A DNA stretch of 32,787 nucleotides from Rhodocyclaceae bacterium (GCA_027492775.1 JAPUEC010000257.1:1-32787), one strand, 5' to 3'; counted from the stretch's first letter, positions 25,344-32,787 are shown. The notes: generated from the letters alone by a model not told the origin. Program-made: numbers and translations.

Positions 25344-25757
25344 ATGAGCGTGATGAAGGAATTTCGAGAATTCGCGATGCGTGGCAACGTCATCGACCTC
25401 GCCGTTGGCGTCATCATCGGCGGGGCGTTCCAGAAGATCGTCGATTCGCTGGTCAAGGACGTAGTGATGCCGGTGGTTGGAAAGCTTGTCGGCGGCGTTG
25501 ACTTCCGCCATCCCTATTTCAATCTCGGCAATACGACCTTCGAGACCATGGAAGCGGCCGAAAAAGCCGGGGCGCCGCTCATCAAGTACGGCATTTTCAT
25601 CAACGCCGTCGTCGACTTCCTCATCGTTGCCATGGCCATCTTCGTCGCCGTCAAGGTGATCAACCACCTGCGTCGTAAAGAGCCGCCCCCCGCGCCGGCC
25701 GCAACGCCGGAAGATATCGTGCTGCTGCGGGAAATTCGCGATGAGTTGAAGAAGTAG
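25344..25757 (+). CDS. mscL: Large-conductance mechanosensitive channel MscL
   Basis: MscL is the pentameric inner-membrane channel that opens under membrane tension to relieve hypo-osmotic shock. The frame is open from far upstream, but the ATG at 25344 with GGAGGAG about 5 bases before it is clearly the start. The 137-residue product begins [20 protein letters not shown], the conserved amphipathic N-terminus. TM1 contains [20 protein letters not shown] with the pore constriction, TM2 contains [20 protein letters not shown], and the C-terminal bundle is [19 protein letters not shown]. Length is normal. Confidence 0.97.
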   Translation: MSVMKEFREFAMRGNVIDLAVGVIIGGAFQKIVDSLVKDVVMPVVGKLVGGVDFRHPYFNLGNTTFETMEAAEKAGAPLIKYGIFINAVVDFLIVAMAIFVAVKVINHLRRKEPPPAPAATPEDIVLLREIRDELKK

Positions 25758-25766
25758 GCGTCGCTT

Positions 25767-25790
25767 TGCTCAGCTCGGCGTGGCTGAGCA
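25767..25790 (+). terminator. Hairpin downstream of mscL, possible terminator remnant
   Basis: TGCTCAGC (25767-25774) and GCTGAGCA (25783-25790) form a perfect 8-bp stem with an 8-base loop, ten bases after the mscL stop. No T run follows, so it is not a classical intrinsic terminator. It may act as an mRNA 3' end stabiliser. Confidence 0.4.
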
Positions 25791-25837
25791 TGGCTGTATT
25801 CCAAGCTATGGAAGTGCGTCGGCAGTCCGAGTTCGGC

Positions 25838-25852
25838 CGATTCTGTTGAAAA
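25838..25852 (+). repeat. IS left inverted repeat
   Basis: CGATTCTGTTGAAAA, perfectly complementary to the repeat at 27409-27423 across 15 bases. The flanking TTCGGC at 25832-25837 also has a mirror image at the other end. Confidence 0.85.
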
Positions 25853-25958
25853 TCCAATGTTGGCGCGGACGTTGAGGTCATCGCTGTTCGCTGACCGGAG
25901 ATGCAGGCCTTTTTTGGCCGCTAAGACCTATTTCGTTGGTTGATCGGTGGTTTTCGCC

Positions 25959-27344
25959 TCAAGCGGGCGCACTTATCCCCTGAAGAGGTGGTCCGCGGCT
26001 GATGAGCTTGGCCATGCGTCGCAGGTTCTGTGCGATGGCCGCGAGGGTGAATTCATCGGTGGCGCCGCTCAATCCTCGCAGCCGCAGGCGATCGAGATTC
26101 AAGATCGACTTGAGATGAGCAAATAGCATCTCGACCTTCTTGCGCTCGCAACGCGAACGCTGATACTCCGGCGTCGTTGCGATCTGCCGTGCCATATCAC
26201 GGGCGTGCTCATGGACGCTGCGGACGATCTTGCGGAAAGCCATGTTCGGGCAGCACAGGGGTTTCATCGGGCAGCCGGCGCAATCCGATTGTCGGGCACG
26301 ATAGATGATGGTGTTGGCCTTCGTGATGTGGGTGCGCGGATTCTTGTAGGCGCGCAACTCCCGACGCATCGGCTTGCCTGCCGGGCAACGATACTCGTCG
26401 ACGGCTTCATCCCACTGAAAGGCCTCCCGCCCGAAGGTGCCATCCTTGCGGTCGGTCTTGTCCCATACTGGGATGTGGGGCTCGATGGCTTTCTCATCGA
26501 CCATCCAGCCCAGCATCGGCGCCGTGCCGTAAGCGGTATCGGCAATCAGGCGTTCCGGCTTCAGGTCGAATTTCTCTTCAACGCGATCCACCATAACCTT
26601 GGTCGAATCGACCTCTGCGGTTCGATGCGCTGGCGTCGCCTCGACATCCAGGATGACACCATGCGCCGTGTCGATCAGGTAGTTGGTCGAATAGGCAAAG
26701 AAGGCGATACCGCCGGTCGCCGCCGTCCAGCGGGATTGCGGGTCGCTGAGCGAAATCTTGCGCGGTGCCGTGGTAACGCTTTCCCCTGCAAGCGCCGCCA
26801 AGTACTCGCGCATCGGTCGCGTATCGATCTCGGGGCGATTCAAGTCACACGGCTCATCTGGCTGAACGCTGTGCTGGTGGCTCGCGTTAGCGGCGATCAG
26901 ACTGGCGTCCACAGCGAATCCTTCCGCCTTGACCAATCCGGCCGCCATGCAGCGGCGCACGACTTCATCGAATACCCAGCGGAAGATGCCGCTCTCGCGA
27001 AACCGGCCATGCCGGTTCTTGGAGAAGGTGGAATGGTCAGGTACGGCATCCCCAAGGCCAAGACGACAGAACCAGCGGTAAGCCAGGTTCAGGTGAACTT
27101 CCTCACACAGTCGGCGTTCGGAACGGATGCCGTAGCTGTAACCGATGATGAGCATGCGGATCATCAGTTCGGGATCGACCGAAGGGCGGCCAGTATGGCT
27201 GTAATGCTCGGCGAGGTGCTGACGCAGCCCACTCAGGTCGAGACAGGCATTGATGCCGCGCAGAAGATGATCCTGGGGAACGTGATCTTCGAGGTTGAAG
27301 GAATAGAACAGCCGCTCCTGCCCACCCTTTTGTTGCCCCATCAT
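25959..27344 (-). CDS. IS1182-family transposase
   Basis: The 461-residue product is a DDE transposase that moves the surrounding element by cut-and-paste type chemistry. The N-terminal part has the family pattern (FYSFNLEDHVPQDHLLRGIN, then GRPSVDPELMIRMLIIGYSY and LCEEVHLNLAYRWFCRLGL). The acidic residues are visible in GFAVDASLIAANASH, in LIADTAYGT, and in RKKVEMLFAHLKSILNL. A cysteine-rich insert (DCAGCPMKPLCC) is typical of the C-terminal half. The ATG at 27344 is chosen because GAGGT lies 6 bases upstream; ATG 27341 is the alternative. No frameshift or stop is present, so it is probably functional. Confidence 0.94.
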   Translation of the reverse strand: MMGQQKGGQERLFYSFNLEDHVPQDHLLRGINACLDLSGLRQHLAEHYSHTGRPSVDPELMIRMLIIGYSYGIRSERRLCEEVHLNLAYRWFCRLGLGDAVPDHSTFSKNRHGRFRESGIFRWVFDEVVRRCMAAGLVKAEGFAVDASLIAANASHQHSVQPDEPCDLNRPEIDTRPMREYLAALAGESVTTAPRKISLSDPQSRWTAATGGIAFFAYSTNYLIDTAHGVILDVEATPAHRTAEVDSTKVMVDRVEEKFDLKPERLIADTAYGTAPMLGWMVDEKAIEPHIPVWDKTDRKDGTFGREAFQWDEAVDEYRCPAGKPMRRELRAYKNPRTHITKANTIIYRARQSDCAGCPMKPLCCPNMAFRKIVRSVHEHARDMARQIATTPEYQRSRCERKKVEMLFAHLKSILNLDRLRLRGLSGATDEFTLAAIAQNLRRMAKLISRGPPLQGISAPA

Positions 27345-27408
27345 GGCCGCACCTCGCGACAACTATGCATAACGCATATTTTACAGGGGCCAAGCTAACA
27401 TGGGGAGT

Positions 27409-27423
27409 TTTTCAACAGAATCG
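27409..27423 (-). repeat. IS right inverted repeat
   Basis: TTTTCAACAGAATCG, the perfect complement of the left repeat at 25838-25852. GCCGAA follows immediately outside (27422-27427), mirroring the left flank. Confidence 0.85.
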
Positions 27424-27653
27424 CCGAAATGATGCCTTTCAGAATGCCAACAAGAATCCAGACTGAACGACTTGTAGACACATACCTGCTTGGCTTAGCT
27501 GGAAAACTCAAAACCACGAAATAGCTCGCTTTGGGGGCTCTCGAAGTTGGTTTAGCTGCCGAAACCCTTGTGGCGCAACGGTTAACTATCTCGCCCTAAG
27601 CTGCGAAAGTCTCGACTTAAGCTGCGGACGAGAATCATCCTCCGGCAAGCCGC
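27424..27653. other. AT-richer gene-free stretch between the IS and the arsR-type gene
   Basis: No frame longer than a few dozen codons looks coding on either strand. The stretch is visibly richer in A and T than the rest of the window. It probably consists of old sequence displaced by the insertion, plus the far upstream part of the regulator promoter. Confidence 0.4.
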
Positions 27654-27682
27654 TTGACATCATTAATCGATATAACTACCAT
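27654..27682 (+). promoter_or_regulatory. Candidate arsR-type gene promoter
   Basis: TTGACA (27654-27659, perfect -35) and TACCAT (27677-27682, four of six to -10) are separated by 17 bases. Transcription would start close to the ATG at 27690, giving a very short or absent leader. The spacer holds ATCGATAT, the candidate operator. Confidence 0.55.
27666..27673 (+). promoter_or_regulatory. Candidate operator, copy 1
   Basis: ATCGATAT within AT-rich sequence, lying exactly between the -35 and -10 elements of the regulator promoter, where a bound repressor would block RNA polymerase. The same 8 bases recur at 28018-28025 in front of aas. Chance recurrence of an AT-rich 8-mer remains possible, but it is unusual in this GC-rich region. 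Confidence 0.45.
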
Positions 27683-27689
27683 TATCAAC

Positions 27690-28001
27690 ATGAAAGCCGA
27701 TTACAGTCGCGCCCTGCCCGAAGAATGGAGGTCGATGTCCAGGATTTTCACCGCCTTGGGCGACGAACATCGCCAGCGCATCCTGTTGTTGTTCGAAAAG
27801 GGCGAGCGTCTGAATGTGGGGCAGATCGCCGAGGTTTCCACGCTGGCGCGCTCGACCGTTTCGCATCACCTCAAGATTTTGCGCGAGGCTGGTGTGCTGG
27901 AGTCGGAAAAAATCGCCAAGGAAGTCTGGTTCTGGATTAACCGGCCGGTGATTGAAGAGGCTTTCAACAACGTGCTGGATTATGTGCGTAAATATGCGTG
28001 A
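27690..28001 (+). CDS. ArsR-family winged-helix regulator without cysteine
   Basis: From ATG 27690 the product is 103 residues: MKADYSRALPEEWRSMSRIF, then ALGDEHRQRILLLFEKGE, and the winged helix QIAEVSTLARSTVSHHLKIL with REAGVLESEKIAKEVWFWIN. The frame is open 36 bases further upstream, but those bases coincide with the -35 to -10 region. There is no cysteine anywhere, so it cannot be a thiol-based metal or persulfide sensor; it may sense a lipid-related or other ligand. It precedes aas by about 80 bases on the same strand. Candidate operators lie in its promoter and in front of aas, so self-control and control of aas are likely. Confidence 0.88.
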   Translation: MKADYSRALPEEWRSMSRIFTALGDEHRQRILLLFEKGERLNVGQIAEVSTLARSTVSHHLKILREAGVLESEKIAKEVWFWINRPVIEEAFNNVLDYVRKYA

Positions 28002-28015
28002 TTTTTTTGTTCAAT

Positions 28016-28047
28016 ATATCGATATGGTTAGTTACGTCGATGTGTAA
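28016..28047 (+). promoter_or_regulatory. Candidate operator region, copy 2, upstream of aas
   Basis: ATATCGATAT (28016-28025) is a perfect 10-bp palindrome containing the ATCGATAT core also found in the regulator promoter. Next to it, TTAC (28032-28035) and GTAA (28044-28047) form an inverted repeat with an 8-base spacing. The region sits between the regulator stop and the aas ribosome binding site. Confidence 0.4.
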
Positions 28048-28080
28048 TCGGATGGTATTATTCGGGCTGGAGGATTTCTG

Positions 28081-30222
28081 ATGCGGATTGCATTGCGAGT
28101 GTTGCTGCGCCTGCTGGCGCGAATTCTTTTCCGCGTCAAGGTGCGTGGGGACATGCTTGGTTTCGATTCCCGGCGTCTGCTGGTCGTGGCCAATCACGAG
28201 TCTTTTCTGGACGGGCTGCTGCTGGGCCTGTTCCTGCCCATCGACCCGGTATTTGTGGTCCATACCAGTGTCGCCCGGATCTGGTATTTCCGGCTCATGC
28301 TCTCGGTTGCCGATTATCTCGCGGTCGATCCTTCCAACCCGATGGCGATGAAGAAGGTCATCCGCCTGGTCGAGAGCGGCCGGCCGGTCGTGATCTTTCC
28401 CGAGGGCCGCATTACTCTCACCGGCAGCCTGATGAAGGTCTACGAAGGTCCGGCCTTCGTCGCCGCCAAGACCGGCGCCACGCTCGTCCCGGTGCGCCTC
28501 GACGGCGCCATGCGCAGCTATTTCTCGCGGCTTTCCGGCAAGCACCCGCGCCGGCTTTTCCCGCGCATCACCCTCAGCATCCTGCCGCCGACCGTCATGC
28601 CCATGCCGGAGGCGCCGACCGCCAAGCTGCGTCGCCGCAAGGCGGGCGAAGCCATGCGCCGGCTGATGCAGGAGATGCTTTTCAGTTCGCGCCCCAAGCA
28701 GACGCTCTACGATGCGTTGTGCGACACCGCCGATATCTTCGGCAAGAAGCGCAAGGTGCTGGAAGACGTCAAGCAGATCGAATACTCCTACAATGACCTG
28801 CTCAAGATGGCGCTGATGCTCGGTCGGCTGGCCGAGCGCATTACGGTCGATAACGAGCGCGTCGGCCTGCTGCTGCCCAACCTGGCGCCGACGCTCGGGC
28901 TGATCTTCGGCCTGACGGCGCGCCGCCGCGTGCCGGCCATGCTCAACTACACTGCCGGCCTGGACGCGCTGCAAGCCGCCTGCACGGCGGCGGAACTGCG
29001 CACCGTCCTGACCTCGCGCGCCTTCGTCGCGCAGGCCAAGCTGGCCGACAAGCTGGCGGCGCTCCAAGGCGTGAAACTGGTGTATCTGGAAGATTTGCGG
29101 ACGCAGGCCAGCTTGGCCGACAAGCTCTGGCTGGTCCTCTACGGGCTGCATTTCCCCCGCAGTTTCGCCCTGCCGGCCTCGCCCGAGGATGCGGCGGTCG
29201 TCCTGTTTACCTCAGGGTCGGAAGGCAAGCCCAAGGGCGTGGTCCTCCCGCACCGCGCCATCCTTGCCAATATCGCCCAGATTCGCGCCGTCATCGACCT
29301 CTCGGTGGAAGACAAGATTCTCAACGCCCTGCCCATTTTCCATTCTTTCGGCCTGACCGGCGGCGCGCTGTTGCCGCTCCTGACCGGCGCCAATCTCTTC
29401 CTTTACCCGACACCGCTGCATTACCGGGTGATTCCGGAACTGGCTTACGACCGCTCCTGCACGGTGCTTTTCGGCACCTCGACCTTCCTCGGCAACTACG
29501 CCCGCTTCGCCCATCCCTACGATTTCTATCGGCTGCGCTACGTCGTCGCCGGAGCGGAAAAGCTGGGCGATTCTGTGCGCGATCTCTGGTTCGAGAAGTT
29601 CGGCATCCGCATCTTCGAAGGCTACGGCGCCACCGAAACCGCGCCGGTGCTGGCAGTGAATACGCCCATGGCCTTCCGTTCGGGAACCGTCGGCAATTTC
29701 CTGCCCTGCGTGGAGGCCAAGTTGATCCCGGTCCCCGGCATTCCGCGCGGCGGCATGCTGCATGTGCGTGGCCCCAACGTCATGGCCGGCTATCTCAAGG
29801 CGGATCGACCGGGCGTGCTGCAGGCGCCGGTGTCGGAAATGGGCGAAGGCTGGTACGAGACCGGCGACGTGGTCGAGATCGACGAGGACGGCTTTGTCCG
29901 CATCGTCGGCCGGGTCAAACGCTTCGCCAAGATCGCCGGCGAAATGGTGAGCCTGGAAGTGGTCGAGAAGCTGGCGGTGGCGACTTCGCCTGCCGGCCAG
30001 CACGCCGCCTCGAGCCAGCCCGATGCCGCCAAGGGCGAGGCGCTGGTGCTGTTTACTACAGACGCTGTGCTCGGGCGCGAACAACTCGCCGCCAAAGCAC
30101 GCGAAATGGGCCTGTCGGAATTGGCGGTGCCACGCAAGATCAGTCTCGTCGCCGCCCTGCCGCTGCTCGGCACCGGCAAGACCGACTACGTCACCCTCAA
30201 GAAGCTGGCCGAGGAAGCCTGA
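28081..30222 (+). CDS. aas: Bifunctional acyl-ACP synthetase / 2-acylglycerophosphoethanolamine acyltransferase
   Basis: Aas re-acylates lysophosphatidylethanolamine at the inner membrane using fatty acid activated on bound acyl carrier protein. The 713-residue product matches the E. coli protein in length and domain order. The N-terminal PlsC-type acyltransferase (residues about 1-200) has VVANHESFLDGLLLGLFLP (His-X4-Asp) and VIFPEGRITLTGSLMKVYEG. The AMP-binding domain (about 215-700) has VLFTSGSEGKPKGVVLPHRA, VLFGTSTFLGNYARFAHPYD, EGYGATETAPV and GRVKRFAKIAGEMVSLEVVE. The ATG at 28081 has GGAGG 7 bases upstream. The lysophospholipid transporter LplT often encoded with Aas is absent; instead a regulator precedes it and an exported hydrolase follows 1 base after the stop. 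Confidence 0.94.
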   Translation: MRIALRVLLRLLARILFRVKVRGDMLGFDSRRLLVVANHESFLDGLLLGLFLPIDPVFVVHTSVARIWYFRLMLSVADYLAVDPSNPMAMKKVIRLVESGRPVVIFPEGRITLTGSLMKVYEGPAFVAAKTGATLVPVRLDGAMRSYFSRLSGKHPRRLFPRITLSILPPTVMPMPEAPTAKLRRRKAGEAMRRLMQEMLFSSRPKQTLYDALCDTADIFGKKRKVLEDVKQIEYSYNDLLKMALMLGRLAERITVDNERVGLLLPNLAPTLGLIFGLTARRRVPAMLNYTAGLDALQAACTAAELRTVLTSRAFVAQAKLADKLAALQGVKLVYLEDLRTQASLADKLWLVLYGLHFPRSFALPASPEDAAVVLFTSGSEGKPKGVVLPHRAILANIAQIRAVIDLSVEDKILNALPIFHSFGLTGGALLPLLTGANLFLYPTPLHYRVIPELAYDRSCTVLFGTSTFLGNYARFAHPYDFYRLRYVVAGAEKLGDSVRDLWFEKFGIRIFEGYGATETAPVLAVNTPMAFRSGTVGNFLPCVEAKLIPVPGIPRGGMLHVRGPNVMAGYLKADRPGVLQAPVSEMGEGWYETGDVVEIDEDGFVRIVGRVKRFAKIAGEMVSLEVVEKLAVATSPAGQHAASSQPDAAKGEALVLFTTDAVLGREQLAAKAREMGLSELAVPRKISLVAALPLLGTGKTDYVTLKKLAEEA

Positions 30223-30223
30223 T

Positions 30224-31465
30224 ATGACCCCCATCGATTCGAAGCGCCGCCGTTTCCTCGTGGCGGCCGGCGGAGTGGCGGCGCTCGGCGCGGCAGGCTG
30301 GGGAATGGCCAGGCCGGCGCTGGTCAACCCATGTCGCGCCGCCGTTCCCGCCGCGCTGGCCGATAGCCCGTGGCTGAAGCAGGTATGGCACGGCATCGAT
30401 CCCGCCCAGGTATGGGATTGCCACGTCCATCTGGCGGGGGTCGGGGATGCCGGCAGCGGCATCGAGATCGGCCCCCAGCTTTCCAGTCCGCTTTACCCGA
30501 TGCAATACGCGCAGCGCCTGTTCTATCTCAATGCCGGCTGCGCCAACAGTCGCGGCAAGGTGGACCTGGCTTACGTCGACCGCCTGCGCAATTTGGTCGA
30601 GGCCATGCCGACCGGATTCAAGGCCATGCTCTTCGCCTTCGACCGTTTTTACGATGGATCCGGTCGGGTCCTGCCCGAGCACAGCACCTTCTATATCCCG
30701 GATGCCTGGGCTGCCTTGCAGGCACGCAATTATCCCGCTGGTTTCGAGTGGGTGGCCTCCATTCATCCCTACCGCAAGGATGCGCTTCCAGCCCTTGCTT
30801 CGGCCATCACCCAAGGCGCCCGCGCCGTCAAATGGCTACCGGCGGCGCAGGGCATGGACCCGGCTTCGCCGAAGTGCGACGCCTTCTTCAAGGCGCTTGC
30901 CGAGGCCCGCCTGCCGCTCATCGTTCATTGCGGCGAGGAAAAAGCGGTCAAGGGCGGCGATGCCCAGCGTTTTGGCAACCCACTCGGCATGCGACGGGCC
31001 TTGGATGCCGGCGTCCGCGTCATCGTCGCTCATTGCGCCTCGATGGGCACCGACATCGACCGCGATGCGGGAGCCAATGGCCCGGTGCGCCAGAGCTTCG
31101 AATTGTTTGCCCGTCTCATGGACGAACCACGCGCCAAGGGACTCCTATTTGGCGACATCTCGGCCATCATCCTGCGCAACCGCGAAGTCAAGGTCATTCA
31201 GGCGCTGTTGGAACGCGGCGATTGGCATTCCCGCCTCCTGCATGGCTCCGATTACCCCTTGCCCGGCATCCTGCCGCTGATTTCGCCGCATACCCTGGCC
31301 GGCGCTGGGCTCCTGCCGCCCGAAGCCGTCCCCGACCTCGAGATGCTGCGCGAACACAACCCGATCTATTTCGATCTGGCGGTGAAGCGCTTGCTCGCCT
31401 GGAAAGGGCAGTCCTTCCCGTCGCAGGTTTTCGAGACACGGCGGGTATTCGAGGCGCGGAGATGA
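30224..31465 (+). CDS. Exported amidohydrolase-family metal-dependent hydrolase
   Basis: The 413-residue product starts one base after the aas stop. Its N-terminus SKRRRFLVAAGGVAALGAAG is a Tat-type signal (twin Arg, Phe-Leu, hydrophobic stretch), so it is probably exported folded with its metal. The TIM-barrel amidohydrolase features are VWDCHVHLAG (His-X-His metal pair), the Lys in ARAVKWLPAAQG, LIVHCGEE, VIVAHCASMG and LLHGSDYPLPG (closing Asp). This set matches the amidohydrolase-2 (TIM-barrel) group, which hydrolyses or decarboxylates varied small molecules. Coupling to aas suggests an envelope or lipid-related substrate, but that is inference. An ATG further upstream lies inside aas and is rejected. 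Confidence 0.88.
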   Translation: MTPIDSKRRRFLVAAGGVAALGAAGWGMARPALVNPCRAAVPAALADSPWLKQVWHGIDPAQVWDCHVHLAGVGDAGSGIEIGPQLSSPLYPMQYAQRLFYLNAGCANSRGKVDLAYVDRLRNLVEAMPTGFKAMLFAFDRFYDGSGRVLPEHSTFYIPDAWAALQARNYPAGFEWVASIHPYRKDALPALASAITQGARAVKWLPAAQGMDPASPKCDAFFKALAEARLPLIVHCGEEKAVKGGDAQRFGNPLGMRRALDAGVRVIVAHCASMGTDIDRDAGANGPVRQSFELFARLMDEPRAKGLLFGDISAIILRNREVKVIQALLERGDWHSRLLHGSDYPLPGILPLISPHTLAGAGLLPPEAVPDLEMLREHNPIYFDLAVKRLLAWKGQSFPSQVFETRRVFEARR

Positions 31466-31583
31466 CACCCGTTTCGATATTACCCCTTCACCTTTTCCCG
31501 TCGCGCTCGCCAGCGAGTGGCAGCGGCATGGCCGGCCCGACTCCCGGAATCCGGCTCGTTTACCATCTCAAGGAGAAAACCAA

Positions 31584-32030
31584 ATGAACGCACCCCAAGG
31601 CTTCCGCCATTTCACCTCCGCCGTTCTGCTGGCAGCGCTGCTCGCCAGTGCGCCGTCCTGGGCCGACGCTTCCCGCGCTTCGGCCAACTCGTCGGTCGGC
31701 CTTTCCGTCGCCACTGGCAGCATCGTCGCCGGTACCGCTTCGCTGATCGTCGGCTCCGCTATCCTGACCGTCGAGGCGATCGAAAAAACGGGCGAATCGG
31801 TTGTCGTGGTGCTGAAAGGCGCTTCGGAAACCGCGACGGTCTCGGTCAAGATTGCGGCCAGCGCGGTCGGGACGACGTCGCTCGCGGTGGGTTCGGCGGT
31901 GAGAGTGGTTGCCGAGGCGAGCGGTTATGCGCTGTACTCGGGCGCCAAGCTGATCGCCTTCATTCCCAACGAAATCGGCAAGAGCCTGGTGCATCACTCC
32001 GAGGTCAAAAAGACTGGGGAGGCGAAGTGA
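31584..32030 (+). CDS. Exported Ala/Gly/Ser/Val-rich protein of unknown function
   Basis: The 148-residue product has a clear Sec signal peptide, FTSAVLLAALLASAPSWADA, with a likely cleavage after Trp-Ala or Ala-Asp-Ala. The mature part is rich in Ala, Gly, Ser and Val. It repeats a pattern: SIVAGTASLIVGSAILTVEA, and about 40 residues later SAVGTTSLAVGSAVRVVAEA. These look like amphipathic or glycine-zipper-type strands or helices that could insert in or coat a membrane. No family is recognised. AAGGAG lies about 8 bases before the ATG. The stop overlaps the GTG of the next gene (GTGA), so the two products are probably made together. Confidence 0.8.
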   Translation: MNAPQGFRHFTSAVLLAALLASAPSWADASRASANSSVGLSVATGSIVAGTASLIVGSAILTVEAIEKTGESVVVVLKGASETATVSVKIAASAVGTTSLAVGSAVRVVAEASGYALYSGAKLIAFIPNEIGKSLVHHSEVKKTGEAK

Positions 32031-32787
32031 GGCGCTTCCTGCTTCCGCTCTTGCTCTTACTGGCAATGCTGACGGCCGGCGTTGCCGAGGCGGGGCAGTC
32101 CTGTGAGGAACGCGCCATCGGCGTCGAGGACATGCGCAAGAGCTTTGCGCTGGCGCTCAAGGTGCGCGAGGCGCTCGACCGCAGTGGCGCGCAGGTGGTG
32201 CTGCTCGGCCGCGTCGGGCAGGACCTCTCCAAGTACGGTCTGCGCTACTCCCATGCCGGGCTGATCTGGCGCGACCATCCGGACGGGCGCTGGCTGGCGG
32301 TGCATGAACTCAACGAATGCGGCACCCCCGTTTCCACGCTCTACAACCAGGGGCTGGCCAACTTCTTTGCCGATGACCTCTTCGCCTGGGATGCGCTGGT
32401 GCTCATTCCGTCGGAGGCGATCCAGCAGCGTCTGGTCGCGCGCCTCTCGGGCGAGGCGGCCGGGCGGCTTCACCAGCCGCGCTACAACATGGTCGCTTAT
32501 CCATTCTCGAGCCGCTACCAGAACTCCAACCAGTGGGTGCTTGAACTGGTGGCAGAAGCGCTCGCCGACACCCGCTTTGTCGGGCGCGACCAAGCGCAAC
32601 AATGGTTGAAGGCCAACGGCTATGTTCCGACGACCCTGCAGATTCCGGCGCTCACCCGACTGGGCGGGCGCATGTTCAAGGCCAACGTCGCCTTCGACGA
32701 CCATCCGACGGAACGCCGCATGGACGGCAAGATCGACACGGTGACGGTGGAATCCATCGCCACCTTTCTGGCGGCTCGCGACACGGG
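32027..32787 (+). CDS. DUF2145 family exported protein (3' truncated by the window)
   Basis: The gene starts with GTG at 32027, overlapping the preceding stop, and runs open to the window end. At least 253 residues are seen. A signal peptide is clear: FLLPLLLLLAMLTAGVAEAG. The mature part has LGRVGQDLSKYGLRYSHAGL, LAVHELNECGTPVSTLYNQG, FFADDLFAWDALVLIPSEA, and YPFSSRYQNSNQWVLELVAE, which I recognise as DUF2145. The Gly-X-Asp-Leu-Ser...Tyr-Ser-His-Ala-Gly arrangement resembles permuted NlpC/P60 (YiiX-like) cysteine peptidases. At the position where those have Asn-Cys-X-Gln, this protein has Asn-Ser-Asn-Gln, so it may not be a cysteine peptidase. Function is unknown. Confidence 0.82.
   Translation, partial: MRRFLLPLLLLLAMLTAGVAEAGQSCEERAIGVEDMRKSFALALKVREALDRSGAQVVLLGRVGQDLSKYGLRYSHAGLIWRDHPDGRWLAVHELNECGTPVSTLYNQGLANFFADDLFAWDALVLIPSEAIQQRLVARLSGEAAGRLHQPRYNMVAYPFSSRYQNSNQWVLELVAEALADTRFVGRDQAQQWLKANGYVPTTLQIPALTRLGGRMFKANVAFDDHPTERRMDGKIDTVTVESIATFLAARDT

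Larger units (their letters stand above)
25838..27423. mobile_element. IS1182-family insertion sequence, apparently intact
   Basis: A single transposase gene is flanked by perfect 15-bp inverted repeats: CGATTCTGTTGAAAA at 25838-25852 and its complement at 27409-27423. The element is about 1.59 kb, a usual size for the family. The bases just outside also mirror each other (TTCGGC at the left, GCCGAA at the right), so the true ends may lie a few bases further out, or the element may have entered a palindromic target. No clear direct target duplication is seen. It lies between mscL and the arsR-type gene and does not interrupt a recognisable gene. Confidence 0.87.

Noticed and set aside
26205..27398. 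Long plus-strand frame opposite the IS transposase
   Set aside because: The transposase on the minus strand has full family motifs; the plus frame is its shadow.
1..32787. CRISPR arrays, rRNA, tRNA, prophage genes
   Set aside because: No regularly spaced direct repeats, no ribosomal RNA or complete tRNA sequence and no phage structural or integrase genes were seen on reading the window.

Overview
The window is GC-rich with strong G/C third-position bias. It carries the secA-argJ and rpe-gph-trpE / trpGDC arrangement typical of Betaproteobacteria. I place it most likely in the Rhodocyclales, from gene order and protein flavour only; there is no rRNA in the window. It looks chromosomal and holds one intact insertion sequence.

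Layout. 1-2.3 kb: the 3' end of secA, then argJ and a possible small minus-strand gene. 2.4-5.9 kb: apaG (minus), then rpe, gph, a Trp-rich leader ORF and trpE. 5.9-17.6 kb: a block of unrelated genes lying between trpE and trpG. It contains a toxin-antitoxin pair, a GT2 / GT-C / PAP2 envelope-lipid cassette, a small orphan membrane protein with its own terminator, a DUF488 gene, a structured intergenic element, a GNAT acetyltransferase, a cyclic-nucleotide-domain/thioredoxin-reductase-like fusion and a large hybrid sensor kinase. 17.6-20.2 kb: a second short Trp-containing ORF, then trpG-trpD-trpC. 20.2-23.4 kb (minus): a tight operon of cation/proton antiporter, YbdK-type glutamate-cysteine-ligase-like enzyme and class I gamma-glutamyl hydrolase. 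23.5-25.3 kb (minus): mtnA plus a class II aldolase. 25.3-25.8 kb: mscL. 25.8-27.4 kb: an IS1182-family element with inverted repeats. 27.6-31.5 kb: a cysteine-free ArsR-type regulator, a bifunctional Aas acyltransferase/acyl-ACP synthetase and an exported amidohydrolase. 31.6 kb to the end: an exported alanine/glycine/valine-rich protein and a DUF2145 protein cut by the window edge.

How the genes work together. rpe, gph, trpE and trpGDC supply the anthranilate branch of tryptophan synthesis. The two halves are physically separated, and each is preceded by a short Trp-containing ORF, which suggests both are attenuated by tryptophan. mtnA with the aldolase fits the dihydroxyacetone-phosphate shunt, which salvages 5'-methylthioadenosine or 5'-deoxyadenosine. 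Aas recycles lysophospholipid and is probably controlled by the adjacent ArsR protein, because the same ATCGATAT core lies in the arsR promoter and in front of aas. The most unusual signals are the two leader ORFs, a possible RNA helix covering the trpE ribosome binding site, the antiporter/gamma-glutamyl operon, and the exported pair at the right edge.
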